Source: Lineus longissimus (Eukaryota > Nemertea > Pilidiophora > Heteronemertea > Lineidae). From it: a stretch of 64,000 nucleotides of DNA. Where the stretch lies: positions 13,206,001-13,270,000 of the forward strand of contig NC_088316.1 of NCBI RefSeq assembly GCF_910592395.1, read 5' to 3'. The position numbers and the translations under genes are program-made. Under the pieces are notes generated by a model. That model was not told where the DNA came from. It did no database searches and saw nothing but the letters and a program-made list of their open reading frames with translations. Shown piece by piece: positions 22,800 through 32,555 of this stretch (positions are counted from its first letter, which is position 1; each line of letters begins with the position of its first letter).

Positions 22800-24017
22800 C
22801 TAGATTGCATGATTCAAAGTGTTAAATGTTGAATAGCGTTGGTAATCAGATTCAATCTTTCCCGACAAAGCTGGTGACGAAGCTAACCTCTGAGCCAACT
22901 GCGCCGGCTCTTTCAAAGAATCCTCACGACTGTAATAACTGCATGAAGATTCTTTGAACCAACCAACATGCCTCATAGTCTGGGAATTGGAGTCAGCCGC
23001 CCCGGACAACTTCAACGTTATGGCACAACCCGACCTGAGACTATGAGGTGTCTCCCCCTCGTAGATATTGAGCGTCGTCAAATACTCCAACAAGCGGGAA
23101 TACATCACTGCATATGAGACACATTGATCTAATACCTTACCCGAGTCACTTACTAGCCTAAAGAGGTAACCTAGCGAAAGATCTACCCCAGCGCTTTTGG
23201 CCCAAGCTGAGTAGCGCTCCAGTGCGCTTACGGGGCATAGAGCCGCGTTATCACATCTCTTGATAACAAAGGTGTTACACCTCCCATCTCCTCTTATGAC
23301 TTTCGTATATGTATGCGAAACAGCCATGCCAGTGTTATCAGCAAGATATCTAACCGATTGACTAGGAGCGCCCGATAAATCGGAAACCCTGTCACCCGCA
23401 AAAAATTGTAACCTAAAGAACGCCTGGTCTCGAAACAAAACGAAACGCTGACGCAAAGTGATATCTGGCCTAGACAACTGGTTATCTATGTAAGAAGAGA
23501 TTTTCTCCAATTTAGAGAGAAATAACGGCTTGGCCTGTTTTGGAACTATCTGGGCCTTAGCCTGCTCTTCCGAAATTTGCTTCAAGTACAGCTTTATGAC
23601 ATTTGATTTTGCGGGATTTCCGGTTTCCGATTTCGTACACCATTCCTTCCCCCTGCCTTCTTCCTCAAATATTTTTGATAATCTTTGAACAATGGTTATA
23701 AGAGTACCATGGGCTAATCTTGTCGGGCAAAGACATGTTGATAACGATTTGTCTCCCAAAAACAGACACTTTACATCATGAACTTTTGTTTTGCCATCCA
23801 CATCCCTCCAAACCAAATACCGCCTTAGATGTTGAGGAGTACAAGACTGAATATTGACATGAAAAGGCAACAATGAGAAAAAATGCTCCAAACTAAGCTG
23901 CTCACTCGTTTTCCTTTTAACCATTTCGGAGTTCAAGTGTCGCTCATCCAAGATATCCAAACGATTGTTTATGCCCTGCAAATCGATGCCCGACAAAAGA
24001 CGCCGCCGACTCGCCAT
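22800..24017 (-). CDS. Tyrosine recombinase of the Ngaro/PAT element
   Basis: A 405-aa frame. The lambda-integrase-family active-site set is visible: Arg210 (FFAGDRVSDL), a candidate Lys in TYTKVIRG (about 239), His325 and Arg328 (HSLRSG), His350 with Trp353 (MRHVGW), and the nucleophile at Tyr361 or Tyr362 (SYYSR). In DIRS-type elements this enzyme replaces the integrase and inserts a double-stranded circular DNA copy. The ATG is preceded at once by an acceptor-like TTTTTCAG. Only 8 nt separate it from the stop of the RT frame, so expression is by splicing or re-initiation. Confidence 0.5.
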   Translation of the reverse strand: MASRRRLLSGIDLQGINNRLDILDERHLNSEMVKRKTSEQLSLEHFFSLLPFHVNIQSCTPQHLRRYLVWRDVDGKTKVHDVKCLFLGDKSLSTCLCPTRLAHGTLITIVQRLSKIFEEEGRGKEWCTKSETGNPAKSNVIKLYLKQISEEQAKAQIVPKQAKPLFLSKLEKISSYIDNQLSRPDITLRQRFVLFRDQAFFRLQFFAGDRVSDLSGAPSQSVRYLADNTGMAVSHTYTKVIRGDGRCNTFVIKRCDNAALCPVSALERYSAWAKSAGVDLSLGYLFRLVSDSGKVLDQCVSYAVMYSRLLEYLTTLNIYEGETPHSLRSGCAITLKLSGAADSNSQTMRHVGWFKESSCSYYSREDSLKEPAQLAQRLASSPALSGKIESDYQRYSTFNTLNHAI

Positions 24018-24025
24018 CTGAAAAA

Positions 24026-26242
24026 TTAATTACCCTTTTTAAAAGAAAGCCTATAGGCAATTAAAGGGTATTTTAAACCATCACCATCAAGCTTATATCC
24101 CAGCTTTGAAGGAATCTTAATAACTCTTTTTTGACCTTTTTGACCCAAGCATATCTTAGAGATAGAGTATGCACGGAGGATTGGCAAAGCAATGGAAGCC
24201 TCCGGCGTTAACAAAACAATCATAGTCAAAGCAGACACTGTTTGCTGAGCTAAGAACGACAAAAGAGATAATACAAGATTATCTGGTGGAAAAACGTACG
24301 GGTTGCCCTCCTTTGCCACATTCTGAGCAAAAACATTGATGCCAGATGAAAATGGCGAAGGTGAAGGAGTAAAATGTCGCAGAGACAACCGATTATTATC
24401 CAACATGGCGTTGGAATCCAGCGCCATGAGATCAACAGAGTGCGGGCCAAATGCCTTTTGGACAATGGTCCAAACCTCGTCTGCGAGCGTAATGTCATCG
24501 GAACTTAGTGATCTAGATGGAGCATCTGCAGGGTTGAGCTTAGATGGCACATAGAAAAGCCTCAAATCTATACTATTTTGAAAGACGAATTGAAATATGA
24601 GCTTCAACAAATCATTCAAAGGAGAAGATTTTGAACCTTGGTTTTTCCATGCAAAGATGAGCGGCTTATTATCCGTCAAGATATCCACTCTTTTGCCAAC
24701 CAAATCAGGCTGCATGGATTGCAACGATTTTAACAAAGCATCAGCTTCTTTTAAAATTATTGGCCGCTTATCATCCTTGTCCCAGAAATCAGAAAAGCTC
24801 AAACCCGCATGCTCACCCTCTGTGACCACCGCCCCGTATTTGAAAAGCGATGCATCTGTTGCGAGAACAATCTGCTTATGTGACTCCCGACGCCACTTCA
24901 AACAACCACCCCACGAATCTAAAAATCTCCAATGTTCTATTTCAGCGCGTAACTTGCCAGAAACTTGAACATCCCTACTATTTTTTAGGCCCATTGATAT
25001 TGCCGCATTTACTTCTCTAGTGTAGAGAGCAGCTGCTGGAACTGCCAACAACATTGACACACATTTGCCTGAAAATCTTTGCAACGTTTTGATATTGATC
25101 TGCTGGCACGACAGGATATAATCACGCAAAGCCCCAAAGCTAACTTTCTTATAGTCCGGGAGAATATAAGCTAATCTAGCTGAATCAACCATAAACCCCA
25201 AATATTTGAGATACGTCCCAAAGTCGAGCTTACACTTGTGAATTGCAAATGTGTAACCCAATCTCGTTAATAGCTGCAACAAAGCATAAGCAATTACCTC
25301 TATTGGAAGATGCTTTACGCTAGAAGTAGAGAACACTGCCTCTACGGCTAATCTATCATCGATATACTGAGCATTGCGAATGCCAAATGTGCGCAAATAC
25401 GTTGTTGCAACCATCCCAACCATTTGATAGATATAAGCGGAAGACTTCCACCCGAACGGCAAAGATCTACAGCGGAAAACCCAACCCCCAAACTGTACGC
25501 CAAAGTAAGATGAACTGGAAGGGGACAGGAGAACATGATCATACCCGGATTTCTCATCCGTTGAGACCATTCTCGCATTTTCATCAACTAGCCTATAAAC
25601 ATGTTTAAGCGTTTCCAATTGAAACGGAGAATCCTTAATCCATAAATTTAAGTATCGGTTGTCTATGCAAAGCCGTGGTTTTGTAGGCTCGACAGTAAGC
25701 GGCATGATGATGGATGGTAATTGACACTCGCCCACCCGACCAACTAATTCCATTGCCCCCGTTTTAACACGCTGCTGAAGCTCCGAGGCTATAAACTCCC
25801 CAAACTGCTGACAACTGTTGGAATTCGGGTAGTATCGAGAAGGCGGGGTATCCGAGTCAAACGATTCACCTTTAAAGTTGCCCTTAAATGGCCTGAAAAA
25901 ATCATCCACATTAACACCGTCTGTTAGCCATGATAATACTTGGCTAGAAACAGGACAAGTATCAGAAACATGGCCAATGACTTCCCGCCATTGATCTAAA
26001 TTTTGATGAACTTGACCTGCTACAAAATGATCAGGGTTTCGTAGTGGCAGCTCGTTCAAATCAAAACATACACCGTCATTTATAACGCTTTCAAAATCCG
26101 GGCATTGGTGGGTGGAAAGCCGAGGTTCACGCCCATCCAGAGTTGTCCACTGCGGCGACAGATGCTTGGATGCTACTGCTCTCTGCGGATCAAACGGAAT
26201 CTGGAATTCCCAATCCTGGATTTCGTAACCCAAAATGTCCAT
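24026..26242 (-). CDS. Reverse transcriptase-RNase H of the Ngaro/PAT element
   Basis: A 738-aa frame. RT motifs: PRLCIDNRYLNL (about 189), the first catalytic Asp in STDEKSGYDH (Asp229), LPFGWKSSAY, and the catalytic YIDD (Tyr293-Asp296). The RNase H domain starts near 458 with Asp463 (ATDAS), Glu499, Asp524 (TDNKPL) and Asp573 in NPADAPSR, a motif typical of DIRS-type elements. The ATG lies 3 nt after an acceptor-like GTTTTAG. No stop or frameshift interrupts the domains. Confidence 0.5.
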   Translation of the reverse strand: MDILGYEIQDWEFQIPFDPQRAVASKHLSPQWTTLDGREPRLSTHQCPDFESVINDGVCFDLNELPLRNPDHFVAGQVHQNLDQWREVIGHVSDTCPVSSQVLSWLTDGVNVDDFFRPFKGNFKGESFDSDTPPSRYYPNSNSCQQFGEFIASELQQRVKTGAMELVGRVGECQLPSIIMPLTVEPTKPRLCIDNRYLNLWIKDSPFQLETLKHVYRLVDENARMVSTDEKSGYDHVLLSPSSSSYFGVQFGGWVFRCRSLPFGWKSSAYIYQMVGMVATTYLRTFGIRNAQYIDDRLAVEAVFSTSSVKHLPIEVIAYALLQLLTRLGYTFAIHKCKLDFGTYLKYLGFMVDSARLAYILPDYKKVSFGALRDYILSCQQINIKTLQRFSGKCVSMLLAVPAAALYTREVNAAISMGLKNSRDVQVSGKLRAEIEHWRFLDSWGGCLKWRRESHKQIVLATDASLFKYGAVVTEGEHAGLSFSDFWDKDDKRPIILKEADALLKSLQSMQPDLVGKRVDILTDNKPLIFAWKNQGSKSSPLNDLLKLIFQFVFQNSIDLRLFYVPSKLNPADAPSRSLSSDDITLADEVWTIVQKAFGPHSVDLMALDSNAMLDNNRLSLRHFTPSPSPFSSGINVFAQNVAKEGNPYVFPPDNLVLSLLSFLAQQTVSALTMIVLLTPEASIALPILRAYSISKICLGQKGQKRVIKIPSKLGYKLDGDGLKYPLIAYRLSFKKGN

Positions 26243-26368
26243 ACCCTAAAACAAAGAGAGCAGTAGCTTTAAAAGTCGCAGCAGACAAATCCGACGGACG
26301 CGAAGCCCGGCCCCCCACCCACGTGAAGATGTAAATCTCCACTAGAGCAGAATGCTCCGGGAGGGGAC

Positions 26369-27538
26369 CTACTTCGTTTTTGCCATCTTCGATGCCTCTT
26401 TCATTTTATCGCAATCACGATAAAAATGATCTGGTGAGTTACAAAAATAACATTGATAATTATTTGGAGGAGAGGAATCCGTTCCCCTACCCCTGCCGCG
26501 CCGGGCACCTCTTGACGCCCCACCCCTATAGGAATCAAAGAGCGGATTCATCATCTGCTGCAAAGATGCAACCGCAGCAACCTGGCTATACAAATCCGTT
26601 AAAGGTGACCTATGTTGAATGGACGGGCTTGGGTTTGGGCTCTCTTCAGGTTTCACGGTTTCAATCGGCTTCGGTTCGACTACCTTTTTTAGCGACTTAC
26701 TAATGGCCTTGGTGATAAGCTCACCCGTACCACCACCCAACACCGTCAAGATAACATTAGCCATGTCCACCTTTCCTTGGTAACGCCTTGCCTGACGATA
26801 TAAATCGTCGAACAACTCCATGTCCTTATGCGAAACAGAAGTAGCAGCCGCCGCTAAATCCTCCAGGTACAGCAACATCAACGACTCATTGGGCTCTTCA
26901 TGTAATGCCAAGGACCTCACCTTCGCCTTTGCCTTCTGCACTGGATCAGCTACGGTCGCCTGGCACGCTATCCTCTGCACCTTCCTCGGTGGCTCACTTA
27001 CATCATCCGAAACACCCGGTGGAGTGATGGGCGGGTCCTGAAATAGCAAAACCATTGTTATAACACAAGCACCGAAACATAACATTCTACCCATCCGAAA
27101 TCATACCACCCAGAGCACACCAGCCGCATCTTATACCACATGCTCACATAACCATTTCCAGAGACCATGAACATAGCCGACAGATAATCACCCACTTTAA
27201 CCGCACAACCGATAGGACTGAAGCTATTGACTTACCCTAAGGGGCTGCCCTACTGGCTGGCCGATTTCGTTCGCTAGCACAATTGCATGGTGCAATAAAG
27301 CCACTCCAGCTCCACTTTGTTTGCCGAGGGCGGCAAGGACGTCTCCGATGTTTTCTCCGGTGAGTTTCTTGAAGGCTGTGGCGATACCATCGGAATCCAG
27401 ATTCTCCAAAGGTTGATCCTTGTCCATCCTAGCCAACTCTCTGGGCTCATCAGGGCTACCATTGAACCGTGCGAACAGCGGCAGCAAACTTTTCCCCACC
27501 AGGGAATGCTTTTTCTTTAGGGTAGTCGGCTGAACCAT
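26369..27538 (-). CDS. Gag-like protein of the Ngaro/PAT element, two exons
   Basis: Proposed exons 27538-27236 and 27037-26369 (323 aa). The donor is AGG|GTAAGT and the acceptor GCTATTTCAG|GAC, both in phase 0, with an intron of 198 nt. The second exon ends in a CCHC zinc knuckle (CYFCNSPDHFYRDC) after an Arg/Gly-rich stretch (GGASRGARRGRGRG), as in nucleic-acid-binding Gag proteins. The ATG at 27538 also directly follows an acceptor-like sequence (TTGTGTTGCAG), suggesting an upstream leader exon. The unspliced alternative is two separate frames. Confidence 0.5.
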
Positions 27539-27735
27539 CTGCAACACAAGAAATAATACATTACAAAACAAACCCCTGATATTTGAGCACTCAACAACCG
27601 CACTCTGCTATACTGGAGCCGCATATGGCTTGACACAAACTTTGACACGTTTATACCCCACGCGCCGATAGAGCATCCACGAACTATACTTCCATACATG
27701 GCACCCCCATGGGCAACAACTATGCAAGCCACACT

Positions 27736-28054
27736 GCACCCCCACGGGCCTGCCGATACCTACGGAACTACAATTTGAGCTTTACACAGCGTACCCCAAC
27801 AGGCCCGTTGATACCAACGGACCAACAACTCAAGCTTACACATTGCACCCCTACGGGCTTGCTGGTACCCACGGACCAACAATTTAAGCTTTACACATTG
27901 CACCCCTACGGGCTTGTTGATACCCACGGACCAACAATTTAAGCTTTACACATTGCACCCCTACGGGCTTGTTGATACCCACGGACCAACAATTTAAGCT
28001 TTACACATTGCACCCCTACGGGCTTGTTGATACCCACGGACCAACAATTTAAGC
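27736..28054. repeat. 55-bp tandem repeat in the leader of the Ngaro/PAT element
   Basis: Six copies start at about 27736, 27789, 27845, 27900, 27955 and 28010. The last three are almost identical and the first two more diverged, which suggests growth from one side. It lies between repeat A1 and gag, where promoter or leader functions would be expected. Confidence 0.5.
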
Positions 28055-28304
28055 AGAGACAAACAGAACATATAAAACATAGACATAAACGAGAAATACG
28101 GGAAAAGACGAACACCAAATCCAAGAGAAGCAAGATCCGAAAGCACAGAAGCATAGTAGAGGCCAGAGCACGTAGGCCACAAAGCGGAGACTACACAGTA
28201 GGCGTAGCCGAAATACGGACAAAGGAAATCGAGAGCACAAAAGCGGCAGAAATTCTACTTACACCGAAGAATACCAAAGGAATAAAGCCCGGTCCGAGTG
28301 CGAC

Positions 28305-28385
28305 GAAAGCGAAATACGAAGTGGTCTCTCCTTGGCCCGGGAGCTCAATTTATACTATGCTCGACAATAGAAGACGCTTATGGTG
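28305..28385 (-). repeat. Split direct repeat A1 (element 5' terminus)
   Basis: 81 bp matching A2. Ends CGCTTATGGTG on the plus strand, directly against GCCCGGGG of the TRP gene. Confidence 0.5.
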
Positions 28386-29497
28386 GCCCGGGGCCAGAGA
28401 GTAGGCGACTTTTAGCACCGACGTACTTCCTGCGGCACATGCTCGAAACCGATCTTGAGAAAGATGGCGTTCAAGAGTTGTTCGATCATCCGTTGATGCG
28501 AAAATGGACAAAAGCAAAAGTAAACGACTTACGATGTTTGGCAATTCAGTTTTTTGTCACTGTTTTGACTATCACTGGAGTTACCATATTCGATGAATTC
28601 GGCCATGCGGAGACTTGCATTAGTGACAATAAGACCAAGGTCATCCTGGATTCATTGGTGATGCCGGTGAGTGTGAAATATTCGGTGTTTTACATCGCAG
28701 CGCTCTTGGATTTCCTGTTTATCTCTTGTGCCGTATGTTGTCTTTCCAGAGGACTTTGGAAAGTCTACCAACGCAATAAGGTTGGTTTCAAGAAATTCTA
28801 CCGGCCACATGGCATGAGTGAAGAGAGCCAACTCGTTGTAAATGAAGCTACTTTCTGGGCTGTTTGCTGTTTGAAGTCATTATTATTGCTGTTTCACGTC
28901 GTGATGACACTGACTGTGTCGAACTGGATGCAGGGGACACTCGGATATATCATGCTCGCGAATCGCTGCCTCATTCAGCTCGCTCTGTGGTGGACGCTCC
29001 TTTTCTACGTCAAACTTCTACCCAGGATTGGCCACATCGTGATAGGGGTGAGGCGTTGTTTGACGACATTTGTGACGTTCGATTTTGTATTCTACATCCT
29101 CTTCTTTGGCATCGCCGAGGCGTTACGGTCCATTTCCACATACTATTGTTTGGATCAAATTGGATATTCTATTGACAGTCACTATTTTACCTTTTTGACC
29201 ATGCTGAACATGGCAAATCCTTGGGATTCATCACGCGGAAGCACCCCAGCTATCATCATAGCCATACACACAACAATCGTCTGCATACTTGCAATTACGC
29301 TAATCAATTATTTGATAGCTTTATTTTCGGACATCGTCGGGAAGGTAGAACATCATAAAAAAATCATTTTGGCCATCACGAGGCTCAACACTGCTTTCGA
29401 GCTAACTGTAATGTTCGAGGGCCTTTACGATTTGTTACCGAGGTTTTTGCGCGACAAGAAAAGGAGATTTGTTATCGATTTGGACGAGTTTATATAA

Positions 29498-30466
29498 TTA
29501 CGTCGTGACTAGATCATTCTTTAAAAGATGAAACATTTTAGGTCGTCACAACTTGTCACGTACGAGGAATATCACTGATAAACCGCCTGACTGGTTTCGA
29601 GATCATCACACATTCGTGTCTGATTTTAGGTCATCACACGCTGTGAATAATTCAAGGCCATCACACCTTGGCTAATAGATTGGCTTTGTCGTTTCCTGGG
29701 ATGCCACAGGGGCCAGGTATCTTCATTGAACTACGACTCGGCTCTTCTGTCAGAGGCTGATGAGGGTGACATTTAGCGTGCCATTAGATATCAATACATT
29801 GTATTTCTTTATCGCTCTTGTTTGATTGTACACATCGAAGTGACAGTAAACCAACCTCCCCATGAGATCGAGAACAATGCTATCGCTAATGAATTATTGC
29901 CATCAACATAATTCATTTGCTTAGTTGAAATCAAACAAAATCTCACAGAATTTGGTCAATATCCTGATTGCTGTTTCACGTCACCAACAAAGTTAAAATA
30001 TAGGCGGGTTTAAATTGCCTGGTACATGACACTTACCACTGCAACTATACTCGCAACAAAACATTGCTCTGAATTAAACATGCACAACGACCGCCATCGC
30101 AAAATTATGTACCTTGACTGTTACTGGTCGGCGATCGATATCATGACAAATTCCCTGGACAAATGCATATCCAAGTCGGAGATATATGGAAGCAGCAGTC
30201 GAACAGCTGCATTTATTTAGTTTCACGGCTCATAGCGGTTTGATAAAAGGCGATAGAGGAAGAGATGATATTTTAGTCGTGGTGATGATCGATATACATG
30301 TAATTTCTCTCAGTCATCATTCACGCTTCGTGGCTGGAAGATTTATGAGACTGACGAAGGACTTCAAACCAAATTCAGTTAGTGTCCGGGATGTGTAACA
30401 TGCACCGGGTAAGGTAGCCTCAATTTGTTGTATGTTTGGTCCCAAGCGATAACCCAAATCCGCAGC
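29498..30466 (+). promoter_or_regulatory. A3-to-B3 intergenic region, E-box deleted
   Basis: Counterpart of 11186-12209. About 80-100 bp are missing at 30126/30127 (TTACTG joins GTCGGCG), taking out the CATCACGTGATG palindrome present in units 1 and 2. It is otherwise conserved and gene-free. Confidence 0.5.
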
Positions 30467-32221
30467 ATGGCCGTCTCCCCAGTTGTCTCATTAGAGAGCA
30501 AGTGTATCAATGAAGATGGCCATCGTGTAGAATCGTGGAAGGCAAAACTCCTGGAGGCAATTCAACAGAGGAGTATTGCGAATGCAAGGAATATTTTGTC
30601 TGATGCACCGGTAGGAAGGTCTTCAATCCTCAATGAGCCACTGGTAAAGCAAGAAAAGAGAGGAAGATCGAACAAGATACAAGACGAGCAAAGTTATGGT
30701 TCAGATTGCTTTAGATTTACACTTCCAGTCATTGTGGCAGCGATTCATTGTGACACTGCTATGGTCGAACTCTTCCTTAGCAACGGCGCGGATTTGTACG
30801 CAAAGGAGGGAGAAGGGGATAATATTGTTCACGCATTGGTTTGGGTTGCAGCTTTACAACCCGAGAAAGAACGTGATCTCTGTAACGTCTATGGTTATCT
30901 CCTAGAACTTTCCGATACCGTCCCAAACAAGAGAAAACTGCTTCTTTCTGAGGATGCGGAAGGATTGCGCCCATTGGAGCTAGCTGCTAAACTCGCGACA
31001 TTTCTGCTCCTGCGTGCGATTATCGAAACGGAAGGTGTCTACAGGACAGTGCTGTCGAAGTCTCCGATCGCTCGGAGGGTCAGGTACGATCTGACGGAAT
31101 ACGAATGCCCAGGGCCAGAGAGTAGACGGCTTTTGGCACCACCACAGTTCCTCAGTCGCATGCTTGAGACGGATCTCGACAAAGAGGGAGTACGCGAATG
31201 GTTCGACCATCCGCTTATGCAAACGTGGATAAAAGGAAGCACATTTTCTCAACGGATTCTGCTAGTTTTCTTCCTTAGCAATATATTAGCCATTATTGGT
31301 GTTACGCTGATAGACGAATTCGGCCACGCGCAAACCTGCATCCCTAAAAATTCGACCTCGTTCAATTCGACCTCGAACGGGGTGGCATCCGTGAAAAGGT
31401 CCGTGTTCTATCTTGCAGCGTTTATGGATCTGGTTTTGGTTCCTTTGACCACAGCAGGATTTTTTAGGGGACTCTGGAAAGAATATAACCGACACCGAGT
31501 AGGTTTTCCTAAAGTGTTAAACAAGCCAGGTTTTATGAATCGAGGAGCCCACCTCGTCGCCAATGAAATCTATTTTGCGACTATTTACAATTTGAAGACA
31601 GTGGCATTGCTGCTCCACGCCGTTATAATGCTGACCGTGCAGAACTGGTCGCAAGGGTCGATTGGATATTTCATGTTTTTTAATCGCTGCAATCTTCAGA
31701 TATGGCTGTGGTGGATCATGCTTTACAACGTCCAAATTCTACCCCGGATTGGCCACGTCGTGATTGGGGTGTTTCGCTGTTTTATAGCATTTTTCAGTTT
31801 TAGTGTCGTATTCCTGATGTTTTTCATTGCTTCGGCTGAGGCCCTTCGATCCATTTCCATATACTATTGTTTGGATCAAGTTGGATATTCTCTTGACTGT
31901 TACTATTCTACATTTATGACCGTGCTGAACATGATAAATTATCGCGAAGTTTCGAGTGAAAGCAATTCAGGAATCACCATGATTATGCACGCACATATCG
32001 TTATTGTACTCTCTATCATTCTTATGAATTACTTGATTGCCCTGTTTTCGGACATAGTTGGAAGAACGGAACATCATAAAATGATCATATTGTCCGTCAT
32101 CCGGGTAAACGCAGCCTTATTCTGGACTGTAATACGCGAGGGTTCCCATGACCTTCTGCCGAAGCTTTTGCAATCCAAACAAAAGAACTTTTTTATTGAC
32201 TGCGATGAGTACACTCTTTAA
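30467..32221 (+). CDS. Ankyrin-repeat TRP-like cation channel, copy B3
   Basis: A single-exon 584-aa frame from the ATG at 30467, intact. It shares several variants with B1 (KEYNRHRVGFPKV, PKNST) rather than B2. Private changes include TVLNM for TMLNM in the pore candidate, SSESNS for SSGSNS before S6, and HHKMII for HHKKII after S6. Architecture is as for B1. With A3 broken, B3 is the only intact channel in unit 3. Confidence 0.5.
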   Translation: MAVSPVVSLESKCINEDGHRVESWKAKLLEAIQQRSIANARNILSDAPVGRSSILNEPLVKQEKRGRSNKIQDEQSYGSDCFRFTLPVIVAAIHCDTAMVELFLSNGADLYAKEGEGDNIVHALVWVAALQPEKERDLCNVYGYLLELSDTVPNKRKLLLSEDAEGLRPLELAAKLATFLLLRAIIETEGVYRTVLSKSPIARRVRYDLTEYECPGPESRRLLAPPQFLSRMLETDLDKEGVREWFDHPLMQTWIKGSTFSQRILLVFFLSNILAIIGVTLIDEFGHAQTCIPKNSTSFNSTSNGVASVKRSVFYLAAFMDLVLVPLTTAGFFRGLWKEYNRHRVGFPKVLNKPGFMNRGAHLVANEIYFATIYNLKTVALLLHAVIMLTVQNWSQGSIGYFMFFNRCNLQIWLWWIMLYNVQILPRIGHVVIGVFRCFIAFFSFSVVFLMFFIASAEALRSISIYYCLDQVGYSLDCYYSTFMTVLNMINYREVSSESNSGITMIMHAHIVIVLSIILMNYLIALFSDIVGRTEHHKMIILSVIRVNAALFWTVIREGSHDLLPKLLQSKQKNFFIDCDEYTL

Positions 32222-32243
32222 CATCAGAGTTATCTTCATAACA

Positions 32244-32270
32244 CCCCCCACCCCCCCCCCCCCCTCCTCC
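32244..32270. repeat. Poly-C tract after B3
   Basis: Unit-3 counterpart of the C-runs after B1 and B2, longer and broken by A and T. Confidence 0.5.
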
Positions 32271-32555
32271 TGCACGAAACAGTTTTCCAGGAGATCGGTA
32301 ATTCCTAAACGGGCAAGAGCAAAGAAACGCACTGTTGATGCGAAAGGTCATCACTGACATTGTCAACATTCCAGATGTTTGCTGTGATCAGCTTTATCGG
32401 TGAACTGTGACAATCGACTGAGAGTAAATAAAAATTGGATACCAATGAGAGACCAATGCTAACACAAATGCATTAACACATCAAAATGTTGTTTGTTCAG
32501 TTGGCGAGATACAATGTAATAATGATGACAATTAGCAGAAAATCGTATAGTCAGC

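Larger units (their letters stand above)
22043..28385 (-). mobile_element. Ngaro/PAT-type DIRS retrotransposon (tyrosine recombinase), full length
   Basis: A 6343-bp element on the minus strand. It encodes, in order, gag (with zinc knuckle), reverse transcriptase-RNase H and a tyrosine recombinase. The ends are split direct repeats. Read along the element: A1 (28385-28305), coding region, then B1 (22462-22391), A2 (22390-22310), spacer, and B2 (22114-22043). This A1-ORFs-B1-A2-B2 order is the known layout of Ngaro and PAT elements. There is no target-site duplication (GAAT|element|GCCC against GAATGCCC in A1), as expected for integration of a circular intermediate by a tyrosine recombinase. 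All three frames are open, so the copy may be active. No methyltransferase or hydrolase frame was seen. Confidence 0.5.
21427..29497 (+). pseudogene. TRP-like channel copy A3, split by a retrotransposon
   Basis: The gene is in two pieces, 21427-22042 (ankyrin part up to the TEYE region) and 28386-29497 (rest of the channel, starting at the GPESRR region). Together they are 1728 nt, the same length as A1, with no other frameshift or premature stop. The split is exactly the 6343-bp Ngaro/PAT element, with no base lost or duplicated. As it stands, the 5' piece reads into the element and stops at 22056 after LNTS. The 3' piece lacks a start. The host part differs from A1 by only a few substitutions, so the insertion is recent. 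Confidence 0.5.

Noticed and set aside
28024-28404. 126-codon Lys/Arg-rich frame at the end of the Ngaro/PAT element
   Set aside because: It starts inside the 55-bp repeat, runs against the element's coding strand and ends in the direct repeat; no domain.
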